Source of the DNA: a virus
DNA length: 23,872 nucleotides
Strand: one strand, 5' to 3'
Virus record (IMG/VR): IMGVR_UViG_3300022744_000098
Location: 1-23,872 of that record
The notes under the pieces were generated by a model. That model was not told the origin of the DNA. It did not search any database and saw nothing but the letters and a program-made list of their open reading frames with translations. A program made the translations under genes and the position numbers. This document shows, in pieces, positions 6,473 through 13,153 of the stretch; the first letter of the stretch is position 1, and each line of letters begins with the position of its first letter.

Positions 6473-6728
6473 CCTGAAGACGACGCAGGAGCGCCGCGAC
6501 CGCTTCCGCGCGTGGCTCCGCGACGGAGCGCGCGACCACCTCAGCATTCGCGCGTGGTGCGTGGCCGAGGACGCGTGCCACGACGTGGACACCCTCCTCG
6601 CCGAGACCGCGAAGCTTCGGGCGGTCGCGGAGGCGGCGGAGGACATGCGGCGCCGCTTCGGAGACGACTACCCGGGCCGATTCGCGGCCCTCGACGCCGC
6701 CCTCGCCGCCCTGGAGGCGCTCCGATGA
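6465..6728 (+). CDS. Hypothetical protein, 87 aa
   Basis: A GTG at 6465 lies eight bases inside the end of the previous gene. The 87-residue protein looks like a continuous helical coiled coil (TLLAETAKLRAVAEAAEDMRR, in short segments) ending LAALEALR. Such short coiled-coil proteins are common fillers in phage early operons. No family was recognised. Confidence 0.65.
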   Translation: MADLKTTQERRDRFRAWLRDGARDHLSIRAWCVAEDACHDVDTLLAETAKLRAVAEAAEDMRRRFGDDYPGRFAALDAALAALEALR

Positions 6729-7057
6729 GCAAGGAGCAACTCACTACCTTCGACGTGGTCCTCGGCGTGAACGGCCCGTGCCTGTACGTGAACGGCTATC
6801 GCATTGACGGCCCGAAGCCGTACGCAGGCAAGTTCCTCTACAGATTCACGGCGACTGCCGACGATCTCAGGGGCGCGGGACTGACTCCGAAGAGGACCGC
6901 CGAGCGCGAGGCTGCGCTGCTCGAGAGTGTGCTGCGCAACGCTCGCCGCTGGGCCGTGGACGCCCGCGAGCGCGAGGTCCTGGTGTCCTCGTCGCACCAC
7001 CTGCTGCGCGCCGTGGACCGCTACGAGGCGTGGCTCAAGGCTCAGGTGAAGCCATGA
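6725..7057 (+). CDS. Hypothetical protein, 110 aa
   Basis: The ATG at 6725 overlaps the preceding stop (ATGA). The N-terminal half is a beta-rich domain (FDVVLGVNGPCLYVNGYRI; FLYRFTATADDL), and the C-terminal half is helical with a possible surface helix (LLRAVDRYEAWLKAQ). No family was recognised. Confidence 0.7.
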   Translation: MSKEQLTTFDVVLGVNGPCLYVNGYRIDGPKPYAGKFLYRFTATADDLRGAGLTPKRTAEREAALLESVLRNARRWAVDAREREVLVSSSHHLLRAVDRYEAWLKAQVKP

Positions 7058-7197
7058 CCCCCGGCGAGATCCTCGTGGTCGAGCACAAGACGGGGCTGCT
7101 CGCCCGTGAGGACATCCCGAGCGCAGAGCGCCTGGAACTGGCGCGCCGGGTGAAGCGCACGTGGGGCGAGGCGAGGGGGCGGACATGGCGCGCCTAG
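7054..7197 (+). CDS. Small protein with a VVEHKT strand, 47 aa
   Basis: The ATG at 7054 overlaps the preceding stop (ATGA) and the frame ends with a TAG at 7195-7197, just inside the nuclease gene. The peptide starts MTPGEILVVEHKTG and continues as a basic helix. VVEHKT is the same motif as the catalytic strand of the neighbouring nuclease, and 15 bases (7078-7092 and 7200-7214) are identical between the two. It may be a remnant of an ancestral nuclease copy, or an unrelated small protein that shares the hexapeptide by chance. Confidence 0.5.
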   Translation: MTPGEILVVEHKTGLLAREDIPSAERLELARRVKRTWGEARGRTWRA

Positions 7198-8132
7198 TCG
7201 TCGAGCACAAGACGACCTCCTCAGACATCGCCCCCGGCTCCACCTACTGGCGGAAGCTGACCCTGGACACGCAGGTGTCCCAGTACCTTGGCGCGACGGA
7301 GGGCGTGGAGGGGATGCTCTACGACGTGATCCGCAAGCCCTCCCTGCGACCCTTCAAGGCGACGCCGGAGGTGGACAGGCGGTACACGAAGGCCGGCGCG
7401 CTCTACGCGAACCAGCGCGAAGCGGACGAGACGCCCGAGGAGTACGCCACTCGCCTTCGCGCGGACATCTCCGAGGACCCGAACAAGTACTACGCGAGGG
7501 GCATCATCGTGCGCCTGCCCGACGAGGCGAGGGAGGCCGCCCGCGACACGTGGCTCGTCGCGGGCTCTATCCGCGAGAGCATGCGCCTCGACGCGTGGCC
7601 GAGGAACCCCGGTAGCTGCGACGCGTACGGCCGCACGTGCGACTACTGGGCAGTTTGCGCGGGCGAGACGACCATCGCCGACGACACGCGCTTTCGCACC
7701 GCGGAGACGCCGCACGAGGAGCTCCCCGGCCTCGTGCACCGGCTGCCGTTGCTCAGTAATTCCGCCATGAGCGCCTACCGCGCATGTCCGCGGAAGTACC
7801 TCTACTCCTACGTGCAGAGGCGGCGGCCCAGCGTGACGCCGCACGCGCTGACCTTCGGCACGCTCATCCACGCGGGTCTCGAGGTGTGGTGGAGCTCCGT
7901 GGACCTCGGCGCCACGCTGGCCGCCGTGCAGGGCGCGCCGGACCCCTTCGATGTGGTGCGCGCGACGGAGCTTCTACGGGGCTACCACGCTCGGTGGGCT
8001 GAGGAGCCTATCCGCGTGCTCGCGGTGGAGAAGCCCTTCGTAGCGCCGTTGGTGAACCCGGAGACGGGCGCGGCGAGCAGGACTTTCGAGTTGGCTGGAA
8101 AGTGCGACGCGATCGCAGAGGTGGAAACATGA
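7185..8132 (+). CDS. PD-(D/E)XK exonuclease, RecB/Cas4-like, with motifs in circularly permuted order
   Basis: The 315-residue protein starts at an ATG at 7185 with AGGGGG about five bases upstream. Residues 5-10 (VVEHKT) hold the ExK motif, followed by the QVSQY motif (30-34), and a cysteine cluster (about 144-158, CDAYGRTCDYWAVC). Then come the normal N-terminal elements: LSNSAMSAYRACPRKY (190-205) and FGTLIHAGLE (224-233). The protein ends with the GKCDAI motif, whose catalytic Asp (D308) is seven residues from the C-terminus. In Cas4/AddB-type nucleases the order is LSxS, GxxxHxxLE, GxxD, ExK, QxxxY, Cys. Here it is rotated at the GxxD/ExK turn. All expected motifs are present once, so activity is plausible, and it probably supplies resection for the adjacent Sak4-like ATPase. 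Confidence 0.85.
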   Translation: MARLVVEHKTTSSDIAPGSTYWRKLTLDTQVSQYLGATEGVEGMLYDVIRKPSLRPFKATPEVDRRYTKAGALYANQREADETPEEYATRLRADISEDPNKYYARGIIVRLPDEAREAARDTWLVAGSIRESMRLDAWPRNPGSCDAYGRTCDYWAVCAGETTIADDTRFRTAETPHEELPGLVHRLPLLSNSAMSAYRACPRKYLYSYVQRRRPSVTPHALTFGTLIHAGLEVWWSSVDLGATLAAVQGAPDPFDVVRATELLRGYHARWAEEPIRVLAVEKPFVAPLVNPETGAASRTFELAGKCDAIAEVET

Positions 8133-9046
8133 ACGTCTCGACCATCAAAAAAGACTCCGCGCCCCTGCCCCCGAGGCAGAACGCGCTCTCTCACGTGCGA
8201 CGGGGCCGCATCTCCGCGCCGCTCCGCGTGCTCTGCTACGGCGCCGAGGGCGTCGGGAAGTCCACCTTCGCGGCGGGCGCTCCGCGGCCGCTCTGGCTCG
8301 GCGCCGAGGGCGGCACGGGGCACCTCGACGTGGACCGCCTGCCCGAGCCGAAGACGTGGGCCGACGTGATGTCCTCCCTCGCCGACGTGCGCCGCGAGGG
8401 ACACGACTACCGCACACTGGTCGTCGACCCGCTGGGGTGGCTGGAGCCGCTCTGCTGGGCGCAGGTCACAGGGGGCGTGGGCACCATCGAGAGCGCCGCC
8501 GGCGGCTACGGCAAGGGCTACGTGGCGGCTCACATGCTTTGGAGGCAGATGCTCCAGGAGCTCGACGCCATCTGGACGGAGCGGTCCATGGCCATCGTCC
8601 TCCTCGCTCACGCGACGATCGAGCAGCACCCGAACCCGAGCGGAGCGACGTGGCCCATGTGGCAGCCGGCGTTGCACAAGCTGCCGCGCGGGTCCTTCGC
8701 GCAGTGGGTAGACCACGTGCTGTTCGCCCAGGTGGAGACGGTGGCGCTGAAGGGCGAGGACAAGCGGACGCTCGGCCAGGCGACGGGCGTGCGCGTGCTC
8801 CACGCTGCGCCCTCGGGGGGCTGGCTGGCGAAGAGCCGCGGCCTCCCCGACGTGATGCCGCTCGCGTGGTCTTCCCTCGTCGAGGCGGAGGACCGCGCGA
8901 CGGCGATGCGCGCGGAGCTCGCCGAGCTGCTGGCAGACATGCCGGAGGACTACGCGGCGAAGGCGCGGGCGGCGGCGACGCAGCCCGGCGTGAGTCTCGA
9001 GGAGTTGGTGAACAAGGTGCGAACGAAGAAAGAGGCAAGCAAATGA
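8129..9046 (+). CDS. Sak4-like RecA-fold ATPase (AAA_24), recombination
   Basis: The 305-residue protein has Walker A GAEGVGKST (38-46), a Walker B-like strand TLVVDPLG with D100, and the sensor-like strand IVLLAHATIE. This layout matches the phage nucleotide-binding AAA_24 group, which contains Sak4 single-strand annealing proteins. Sak4 works with an ssDNA-binding protein in phage recombination, and a putative one is encoded next. The C-terminal 60 residues are helical and charged. The ATG at 8129 overlaps the nuclease stop (ATGA). I infer a recombination role; a packaging or replication ATPase cannot be excluded from sequence alone. Confidence 0.85.
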   Translation: MNVSTIKKDSAPLPPRQNALSHVRRGRISAPLRVLCYGAEGVGKSTFAAGAPRPLWLGAEGGTGHLDVDRLPEPKTWADVMSSLADVRREGHDYRTLVVDPLGWLEPLCWAQVTGGVGTIESAAGGYGKGYVAAHMLWRQMLQELDAIWTERSMAIVLLAHATIEQHPNPSGATWPMWQPALHKLPRGSFAQWVDHVLFAQVETVALKGEDKRTLGQATGVRVLHAAPSGGWLAKSRGLPDVMPLAWSSLVEAEDRATAMRAELAELLADMPEDYAAKARAAATQPGVSLEELVNKVRTKKEASK

Positions 9047-9474
9047 ACATTCCGGCAGGGTACTACCAGGGTCGAGTCGTGGCGGGCGAGGGCGCCTTCG
9101 GCGAGACGAAGAAGGGCGACGTCGAGGCGGTGATCCCCATGGTCATCACGGGCGGCGACCTCGAGGTTCCGGAGCGCGTGACGGTGCGGCTCTACTTCTC
9201 CGAGAAGGCCGAGAAATACAGCGTGGACAAGCTCCGCGCCATCGGCTGGAAGGGCGGAGACATGACCTTCGCGAACTGCCCGAACGAGGTCACCGTCGCG
9301 ATCAAGTACGAGACCTACGAGGGCGAGGAGCGCATGAAGGCCGACATCATGACCGGCCCGCAGGTGAAGCCTCTGGAGCCTGCGAGGGCGCGGGCGTTCT
9401 CTGCGCGTCTCGCGGGTCTCGTTGGCACTCCGGCGGGCGCCTCGAAGGGCGCGGGCCTCGACGGCCTGGACTGA
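9043..9474 (+). CDS. Putative ssDNA-binding protein partner of Sak4
   Basis: The 143-residue protein begins MNIPAGYYQGRVV and shows an OB-like beta pattern, with LRAIGWKGGDM and a YEGEERMKADIM strand, a combination found in phage proteins placed next to Sak4 ATPases. A disordered Ala/Gly-rich tail ends in acidic GLDGLD, as in ssDNA-binding proteins that contact partners through their C-terminus. The ATG at 9043 overlaps the preceding stop (ATGA). ssDNA binding is inferred from fold pattern and neighbourhood, not shown directly. Confidence 0.65.
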   Translation: MNIPAGYYQGRVVAGEGAFGETKKGDVEAVIPMVITGGDLEVPERVTVRLYFSEKAEKYSVDKLRAIGWKGGDMTFANCPNEVTVAIKYETYEGEERMKADIMTGPQVKPLEPARARAFSARLAGLVGTPAGASKGAGLDGLD

Positions 9475-9481
9475 GTACGCA

Positions 9482-9522
9482 GGGCCGCCGTGGTGTGCCG
9501 GGTTCGATTCCTGGCCGGCCCC
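9482..9522 (+). other. tRNA acceptor/T-arm-like minihelix
   Basis: CCGGG-TTCGATT-CCTGG (9498-9514) is a textbook T-arm, with 5-bp stem and 7-nt loop. It is followed by CCGGCCC (9515-9521), which can pair with GGGCCG at 9482-9487 as an acceptor stem of six pairs. Only nine bases separate the 5' acceptor strand from the T-arm, so D and anticodon arms are missing and there is no CCA. It lies in the only sizable gap of the operon (9475-9536), just before the ribosome site of the next gene. It could be a tRNA remnant, an attachment core or an RNA-processing signal. Confidence 0.5.
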
Positions 9523-9536
9523 CGAAGGAGAGAGAG

Positions 9537-9623
9537 ATGCCTAATTGGACGGAGCCTACCGACACGGGCGCGTGGCGCGCCCTCTACAACCTCGGCCGGC
9601 GCCACGAGCGGGGTGAGAAGTGA
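9537..9623 (+). CDS. Very small protein, 28 aa
   Basis: An ATG at 9537 preceded by GAAGGAGAGAG opens a 28-codon frame (MPNWTEPTDTGAWRALYNLG and onward). Its TGA overlaps the GTG of the next gene (9620-9623). The strong ribosome site and the overlap support real translation. The aromatic- and charge-rich composition is not membrane-like, and no family was recognised. Confidence 0.6.
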   Translation: MPNWTEPTDTGAWRALYNLGRRHERGEK

Positions 9624-9997
9624 GCGCCAAGGGGGACCGGGAGCGGGAGCGCCTGGCCGTGGCGCTGGCGGCCTACGCGAAGCTCGAGCGCGATCGGGAG
9701 TACCTCGCCGCCGAGCATCGCAAGTACGCCGAGCTGACGACGGACGACCTCGTGAAGGGGGCCCTCCACATCTGGCACAACTCGCACTGCACTGGCCGAG
9801 GACAGAAGGTGAACGGCGTTGGGCCGGCCGACTGCGTCTACGACGCGGCGCTCGTCTACCGGCTCACTCCGCACCTCATCATCCGACTGGGGTGCATGGC
9901 CTCGCCCGAGATCCAGGCCCTCATCTCGGAGCTTGAGGCGGGACGCCCCGCCAAGTGCCCTATGGCCGGGTGTACCGGCTACGTGGAGCTCCGATGA
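9620..9997 (+). CDS. Hypothetical protein, 125 aa
   Basis: The GTG at 9620 overlaps the previous stop (GTGA). The N-terminal 40 residues form a charged coiled coil (RERERLAVALAAYAKLERD), followed by a compact helical domain with HIWHNSHCTG and IIRLGCMASPE, and a C-terminal CPMAGCTGYV knuckle that may hold a metal ion. No family was recognised. Confidence 0.7.
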   Translation: MSAKGDRERERLAVALAAYAKLERDREYLAAEHRKYAELTTDDLVKGALHIWHNSHCTGRGQKVNGVGPADCVYDAALVYRLTPHLIIRLGCMASPEIQALISELEAGRPAKCPMAGCTGYVELR

Positions 9998-10119
9998 GCG
10001 GCGAGCGCAAAAGGCAAGATGCGCTGCTCAATCTGCTCAATGCCTTGGACCATGGCGGGACCGAGGCGCGCACCTATGCCGCCGCCCTTGCCGCCTACCG
10101 AAAGGCGGTGTCGCGATGA
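9994..10119 (+). CDS. Small helical protein, 41 aa
   Basis: The frame (MSGERKRQDALLNLLNALDH and onward) begins and ends with ATGA overlaps (9994-9997 and 10116-10119). It looks like two short helices separated by GGT. No family was recognised; support comes mainly from the overlaps and the third-position GC bias. Confidence 0.55.
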   Translation: MSGERKRQDALLNLLNALDHGGTEARTYAAALAAYRKAVSR

Positions 10120-10601
10120 GACCGGCGCCGTACTGGGTGGTGCGCGTGGACGGGGCACTCTCGCTCCACACGCACAACGGGCTCACGGTGCGCTTTCGCA
10201 CGCTGAGCGGTGCGCGTGGTCACGCCGAAGAATGGCGCGCGGAACACCCTGAGTCGAAGGTGCAGGTGTTCCGCCGCGTCGTCCGCTCCCGCGGCGCCGA
10301 GGCCGACGACAAACCGACGACCGACCGCCGCGCCGAGGCCGCTTCACGCCGCCGTCCGCGCGCTGAGGGAGGTGGAGAAGTGAGCGCCGCCGACCCCGAG
10401 GTGCAGCACCTGGCCAACCGCATCGCGAGCGTGGCCGACCTCGCCACGACCTCGCTCGTGATTGCCGAACTGCTCGAGCTGCTGCGCCACACGGGCTGCT
10501 CGTGCGACTGCGGTTGCGACTACGATGGCCACGAGGATGCGTGTCATCCGTGCCTCGCGTGTGCGACTGAGGGCGTGATCCGAAGGAGGGTGAAGCTTTG
10601 A
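10116..10601 (+). CDS. Hypothetical protein, 161 aa as read, possibly two genes joined by a frameshift
   Basis: The ATG at 10116 overlaps the preceding stop. The first 65 residues look like a compact domain (MRPAPYWVVRVDGALSL and GHAEEWRAEHPES), and the last 70 carry many cysteines. Codon bias changes frame near 10325-10345: after this point the +1 frame has the high third-position GC of a coding region and ends HAAVRALREVEK at 10382, exactly where a GTG with a GGAGG ribosome site begins a separate frame (10380-10601). The likely ancestral state is two genes; as sequenced a single 161-residue frame is open. Confidence 0.6.
   Translation: MRPAPYWVVRVDGALSLHTHNGLTVRFRTLSGARGHAEEWRAEHPESKVQVFRRVVRSRGAEADDKPTTDRRAEAASRRRPRAEGGGEVSAADPEVQHLANRIASVADLATTSLVIAELLELLRHTGCSCDCGCDYDGHEDACHPCLACATEGVIRRRVKL
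10380..10601 (+). CDS. Alternative shorter gene: Cys-rich protein, 73 aa
   Basis: This is an alternative start within the 161-residue frame: a GTG at 10380 preceded by GGAGGTGGAG. The 73-residue product has a helix LATTSLVIAELLELLRHTG and then a cysteine/histidine cluster CSCDCGCDYDGHEDACHPC that could bind zinc or an iron-sulfur cluster. The strong ribosome site makes this start quite credible. No family was recognised. Confidence 0.5.
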   Translation: MSAADPEVQHLANRIASVADLATTSLVIAELLELLRHTGCSCDCGCDYDGHEDACHPCLACATEGVIRRRVKL

Positions 10602-10768
10602 ACTGCGAATCCACACGACACGACCGCGGGCTAGACAACGAGCGGGCCCGGCTGCTCGCAACCTTGCAGGCCAAGGCCGAGCAGAAGCCGAGGCCGCCGC
10701 GGAGGCCGCCGCTGCTCACGACCCTTGCGCTGGTGGCGCTCGCGATGACACCAACGGAGAAGCCATGA
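10598..10768 (+). CDS. Small TTG-start protein, 56 aa
   Basis: A TTG at 10598 overlaps the preceding stop (TTGA) and has GGAGGG seven bases upstream; the product ends at an ATGA overlap (10765-10768). The N-terminal half is a charged helix, followed by a Pro/Arg stretch and a hydrophobic run LLTTLALVALAM, which might be a short membrane or signal-like segment. Function is unknown. Confidence 0.55.
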   Translation: MNCESTRHDRGLDNERARLLATLQAKAEQKPRPPRRPPLLTTLALVALAMTPTEKP

Positions 10769-11127
10769 CCCCCGACCATCGGCCCTACCTGCGCGCGGGC
10801 GACCTGCGCACGCCGGAGGATGTGCTGGCGTGGCTCGCTCGCCCACGGTGCTGCAAGACGCTCGAGGGGCATGTCGCGCGGCTGCGCGCCCGCCTCGACC
10901 GCGAGCGCCGGCAGGCGTGCAGGCGGGGGGCGCTGGATGCGTGGCGCGGACTCATGCACGTACTCGACTGGCTCGGAGTTCGTCGTGGTGGCCGCCTGCG
11001 CCTGCGACGCCGGCCGCTCCGTCTCTTGCCCACGCACTCGCTCCAGTACCGGGCAGCATCATGGCATACCGCCGCGGACCTCGTGTGCCTCGCCCTCGCC
11101 TTCCGCGCCGCCGCGAGGGCGCGGTGA
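10765..11127 (+). CDS. Hypothetical basic protein, 120 aa
   Basis: The ATG at 10765 overlaps the preceding stop. The product is rich in Arg, with helical VARLRARLDRERRQACRRG and WRGLMHVLDWLGVRR and a C-terminal helix (TAADLVCLALAFRAAARAR). The basic middle could contact nucleic acid, but no family was recognised. Confidence 0.6.
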   Translation: MTPDHRPYLRAGDLRTPEDVLAWLARPRCCKTLEGHVARLRARLDRERRQACRRGALDAWRGLMHVLDWLGVRRGGRLRLRRRPLRLLPTHSLQYRAASWHTAADLVCLALAFRAAARAR

Positions 11128-11714
11128 AAGAGCGTCCCATCCTGTTCTCGGCCCCCATGGTCCGCGCCATTCTCGAGGGGCGGAAGAGCGTCACGCGGCG
11201 GATCGCGAGGCTCGGGATCACACTGTACCCGGGGGAGGAGACCGGGGCGCACGGCTCGCCCTACGGCGCGCCTTGCGATCGGCTCTGGGTGCGCGAGGCG
11301 TGGCACGCGTGCCCCCACTGCGGGCATGATCCCGGCCCTCGACGAGCCTGTCAGGTGGCCTATCGTGCTGGCGGGTGGCGTCGCGCCCCATCGGGTGCGC
11401 CGGACGACGCGGGCGAGCGCGACGATGCGGACGCGCGGCCACTGTCGCCGAAGTGCGCCGCGCATGGCTGGCGCCCCTCTATCTTCATGCCCCGCTGGGC
11501 CTCACGCATCTCGCTCGAGGTGGTCTCGGTGCGTGCGGAGCGGCTCCACGAGATCGACGACGCAGACGCGTGGCGAGAGGGCTGCACGGGCGCCCACACC
11601 TACAGCGCCCGCGACGAGTACCGCGACGGCTGGGACGACATCAACGGCAAGCGCGCGCCGTGGGATAGCAACCCGTGGGTCTGGCGCATCGAGTTCAGGA
11701 GGCTGGAACCGTGA
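11124..11714 (+). CDS. ASCH/PUA-like domain protein
   Basis: A GTG at 11124 overlaps the preceding stop and begins a 196-residue protein. KERPILFSAPMVRAILEGRK, RLWVREAWHACPHCG, RPSIFMPRWASRISLEV, the AWREG motif and SNPWVWRIEFRR are the standard landmarks of phage ASCH-type (PUA-superfamily) proteins, which in other systems recognise or process modified nucleosides or RNA. Two CxxC pairs (CPHC and a later Cys) may bind zinc. It is encoded immediately before an SNF2-like helicase and a DNA methyltransferase, which fits, without proving, a link with DNA modification. Confidence 0.8.
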   Translation: MKERPILFSAPMVRAILEGRKSVTRRIARLGITLYPGEETGAHGSPYGAPCDRLWVREAWHACPHCGHDPGPRRACQVAYRAGGWRRAPSGAPDDAGERDDADARPLSPKCAAHGWRPSIFMPRWASRISLEVVSVRAERLHEIDDADAWREGCTGAHTYSARDEYRDGWDDINGKRAPWDSNPWVWRIEFRRLEP

Positions 11715-13153
11715 AGACCATCGACATCGACGAACTGGACTCTCCACGCGAAGTGAGGGCGGACTACGAGGACTTCGTCCGCGGCAAGCTCTCGACAGTC
11801 CCGGCAACGGGATACGGCGACGTGGCGGCCGACTGGCCCCACATGTTCCCTTTCCAGCGCGACGTATGCCGGTGGGCGTTGCGGCGTGGGCGGGCCGCGG
11901 CGTTCCTCGACACGGGGCTAGGCAAGTCGCGTATCCAGCTCACGTGGGCCGACGAGGTGGCGCGACGCGAGGGCAAGCCCGTCATCATCCTGGCCCCTCT
12001 CGCGGTCGCTTCGCAGACGGTCGCCGAGGGTGCGCGTGTGGGCATCGGCGTGACGTTGTGCCGCGAGGCCGTCGACGTGCGGCCGGGCGTCAACATCATC
12101 AACTACGACCGCATGCATAAGCTCGACATGAGCCAGTTTGCCGGCGTCGTGCTGGACGAGTCGAGCATCATCAAGTCGAGCGGGAGCTCGACCCTTGCCG
12201 CGATCCTGGAAGCCTTCGCGGCCACCCCGTTCCGCCTCGCGTGCACCGCCACTCCGAGCCCGAACGACTACACCGAGCTGGGGACGCACGCCGAGTTCCT
12301 CGGCGTGTGCACGAAGGCGGAGATGCTCGCCGAGTACTTCTGCCACGATGGCGGAGAGACATCGACGTGGAGGCTCAAGGGCCACGCGCGCGAGGCGTTC
12401 TGGCGATGGGTCGCGGGGTGGGCGGCCATGGTCCGCATGCCCTCCGACCTGGGATACCCCGACGACGGGTATGCCCTCCCAGAACTGCGCATCATCTCGC
12501 ACGTCATCCCCGCCGACCATGGATCAGTGAAGGAAACGGGACTTCTGTTTGCCAACGAAGCTCGCACGCTGACCGAGCGCCGCGCCGCCAAGAAGGGCAC
12601 CATGGGCGCTCGCGTCCGGGCGTGCGCGGCGCTCGTCAACGCCGAGGCGAGCGAGCCGTGGGTCGTGTGGGCGGACCTCAACGCCGAGGGCGACGAGCTT
12701 GAGAGGGCATGCGACGACGCGATCCAGGTCGCGGGCGCCGACGACGTCGACACGAAAGAGGCGCGGCTCGTGGCGTTCGCTGAAGGGCGGTCGCGCGTGC
12801 TCGTGAGCAAGGTCAAGATCTGCGGATGGGGCCTCAACTGGCAACACTGCGCGCGCATGGCGTTCGTCGGCGTGAACGACTCCTTCGAGGCGTTCTATCA
12901 GGCCGTGCGGCGATGCTACCGCTTCGGCCAGACGCGCGAGGTCGAGGTACACGTGTTCTCGTCGGAGCTCGAGGGCGAGGTCACGAAGAACCTATCGCGC
13001 AAGCGCGACGACGCGAAGGCGATGGGGGAGGAGCTCGCGATCTGGACGCGAGACGCGGTGCAACAGAACGTGACGGGGCAGGACAGGCAAACGAACGAGT
13101 ATGCGCCGGGGTCGGAGATGCTGATCCCTGCGTGGCTGGAGGTGGGAGCATGA
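11711..13153 (+). CDS. SNF2-like SF2 helicase
   Basis: The GTG at 11711 overlaps the previous stop. The 480-residue protein has a shortened Walker A DTGLGKS (67-73), motif II DESS (149-152), TATPSPND (179-186) and a C-terminal motif VI of SNF2 style (QAVRRCYRFGQ). The DESS rather than DEAH form is usual in phage SNF2 relatives. It is translationally coupled to the DNA methyltransferase downstream, so the pair probably remodels and modifies DNA together. No restriction nuclease is fused or encoded between them, so this is not a complete restriction-modification system as seen here. Confidence 0.9.
   Translation: MKTIDIDELDSPREVRADYEDFVRGKLSTVPATGYGDVAADWPHMFPFQRDVCRWALRRGRAAAFLDTGLGKSRIQLTWADEVARREGKPVIILAPLAVASQTVAEGARVGIGVTLCREAVDVRPGVNIINYDRMHKLDMSQFAGVVLDESSIIKSSGSSTLAAILEAFAATPFRLACTATPSPNDYTELGTHAEFLGVCTKAEMLAEYFCHDGGETSTWRLKGHAREAFWRWVAGWAAMVRMPSDLGYPDDGYALPELRIISHVIPADHGSVKETGLLFANEARTLTERRAAKKGTMGARVRACAALVNAEASEPWVVWADLNAEGDELERACDDAIQVAGADDVDTKEARLVAFAEGRSRVLVSKVKICGWGLNWQHCARMAFVGVNDSFEAFYQAVRRCYRFGQTREVEVHVFSSELEGEVTKNLSRKRDDAKAMGEELAIWTRDAVQQNVTGQDRQTNEYAPGSEMLIPAWLEVGA

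Noticed and set aside
5799-6581. A 260-codon minus-strand frame across the first rightward genes
   Set aside because: It reads antisense through genes with overlaps and motifs, and crosses the rightward promoter.
9449-9522. A complete tRNA gene ending with the GTTCGATTCC T-arm
   Set aside because: No D-arm or anticodon arm could be folded upstream; the 5' part lies inside the end of the ssDNA-binding gene, so only a minihelix is reported.
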